This document shows, one piece after another, positions 34,995 through 35,047 of a stretch of DNA of 35,047 nt; the first letter of the stretch is position 1, and the number at the start of each line of letters is the position of its first letter. The position numbers and the translations under genes were made by a program. Source of the stretch: CAZFBA01 sp964517135 (GTDB lineage: Bacteria; Cyanobacteriota; Vampirovibrionia; JBFMGH01); assembly GCA_964517135.1 (NCBI GenBank), contig CAZFBA010000038.1, forward strand, positions 1 to 35,047, written 5' to 3'. Under the pieces are notes generated by a model. The model ran no database searches and was not told where the DNA came from. It saw nothing but the letters and a program-made list of their open reading frames with translations.

Positions 34995-35047
34995 TGACCT
35001 GCCCCCATTTAGGTTCCAGTTTTTAACTTGGTAAATCCAATAACATC
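34995..35047 (-). mobile_element. End of an IS3-family element (continues beyond the window)
   Basis: The terminal repeat TGACCTGCCCCCATTTAGGT starts at 34995, and the minus strand then encodes DVIGFTKLKTGT and a stop, the C-terminus of OrfB. It is the same family as the fragment at 29929-30115. The element runs to the right, off the edge, so whether this copy is intact is unknown. Confidence 0.88.

Noticed and set aside
1..35047. CRISPR array or riboswitch
   Set aside because: No series of evenly spaced direct repeats was seen on reading the window, and no conserved riboswitch core was recognised.

Overview
The window is a strongly AT-rich bacterial chromosome segment. The left half (about 1-18,600) looks like a resident backbone and the right half (18,600-35,047) like an accessory region. 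The HflX N-terminus resembles the cyanobacterial form, and the fused BioD-like/DRTGG protein and the pilin-like protein whose N-terminus resembles Flp pilins also fit. Together these suggest a non-photosynthetic relative of Cyanobacteria (Melainabacteria/Vampirovibrionia type). This is an inference from gene content. There is no rRNA or marker gene here to settle it.

Backbone. Going left to right: a TPR/matrixin secreted metalloprotease; a convergent minus-strand group with a TrkA-N potassium channel, a small tail-anchored protein, a secreted Lys/Glu-rich protein and a 62-aa protein; the ClpB disaggregase; a divergent secreted protein; glycerate 2-kinase; a divergent glycosyltransferase-like protein; a 750-bp non-coding gap with a clean terminator; the ribosome-rescue GTPase HflX, which seems to start at an ATT codon; a BioD-like/DRTGG protein related to the Pta N-terminus; an (alpha/alpha)6 glycosidase; a pilin-like protein with a large C-terminal domain; and an XRE regulator.

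Integration locus. A tRNA-Thr(CGT) at 18,527-18,599 is followed at once by a tyrosine integrase that has lost its N-terminus. Next comes a co-directional set: a small unknown protein, an excisionase-like HTH protein, an HTH/zinc-ribbon protein and a second, complete tyrosine recombinase. That set ends in a strong terminator. A 12-5-12 inverted repeat just beyond could be the recombinase crossover site. An XRE repressor with an operator-like AT repeat cluster and a small secreted protein close this part.

Accessory and defence-like segment (24,000-35,047). At least four IS3-family scars and one frameshifted IS30 element break up this segment. Between them lie an OLD-family ATPase/TOPRIM nuclease, a second TPR protein that joins a TonB C-terminal domain to a matrixin domain, a HEPN-domain protein with an RNxxxH motif, and an AlbA_2 (Schlafen-type) gene cut off by an IS3 end. 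There is also a two-gene minus-strand operon: a single-pass membrane protein followed by a metallophosphoesterase fused to a permuted-papain (YiiX-like) domain, with its own terminator. That operon is the best candidate for an undescribed system. The window ends inside another copy of the same IS3-type element, which has truncated a lipoprotein gene.
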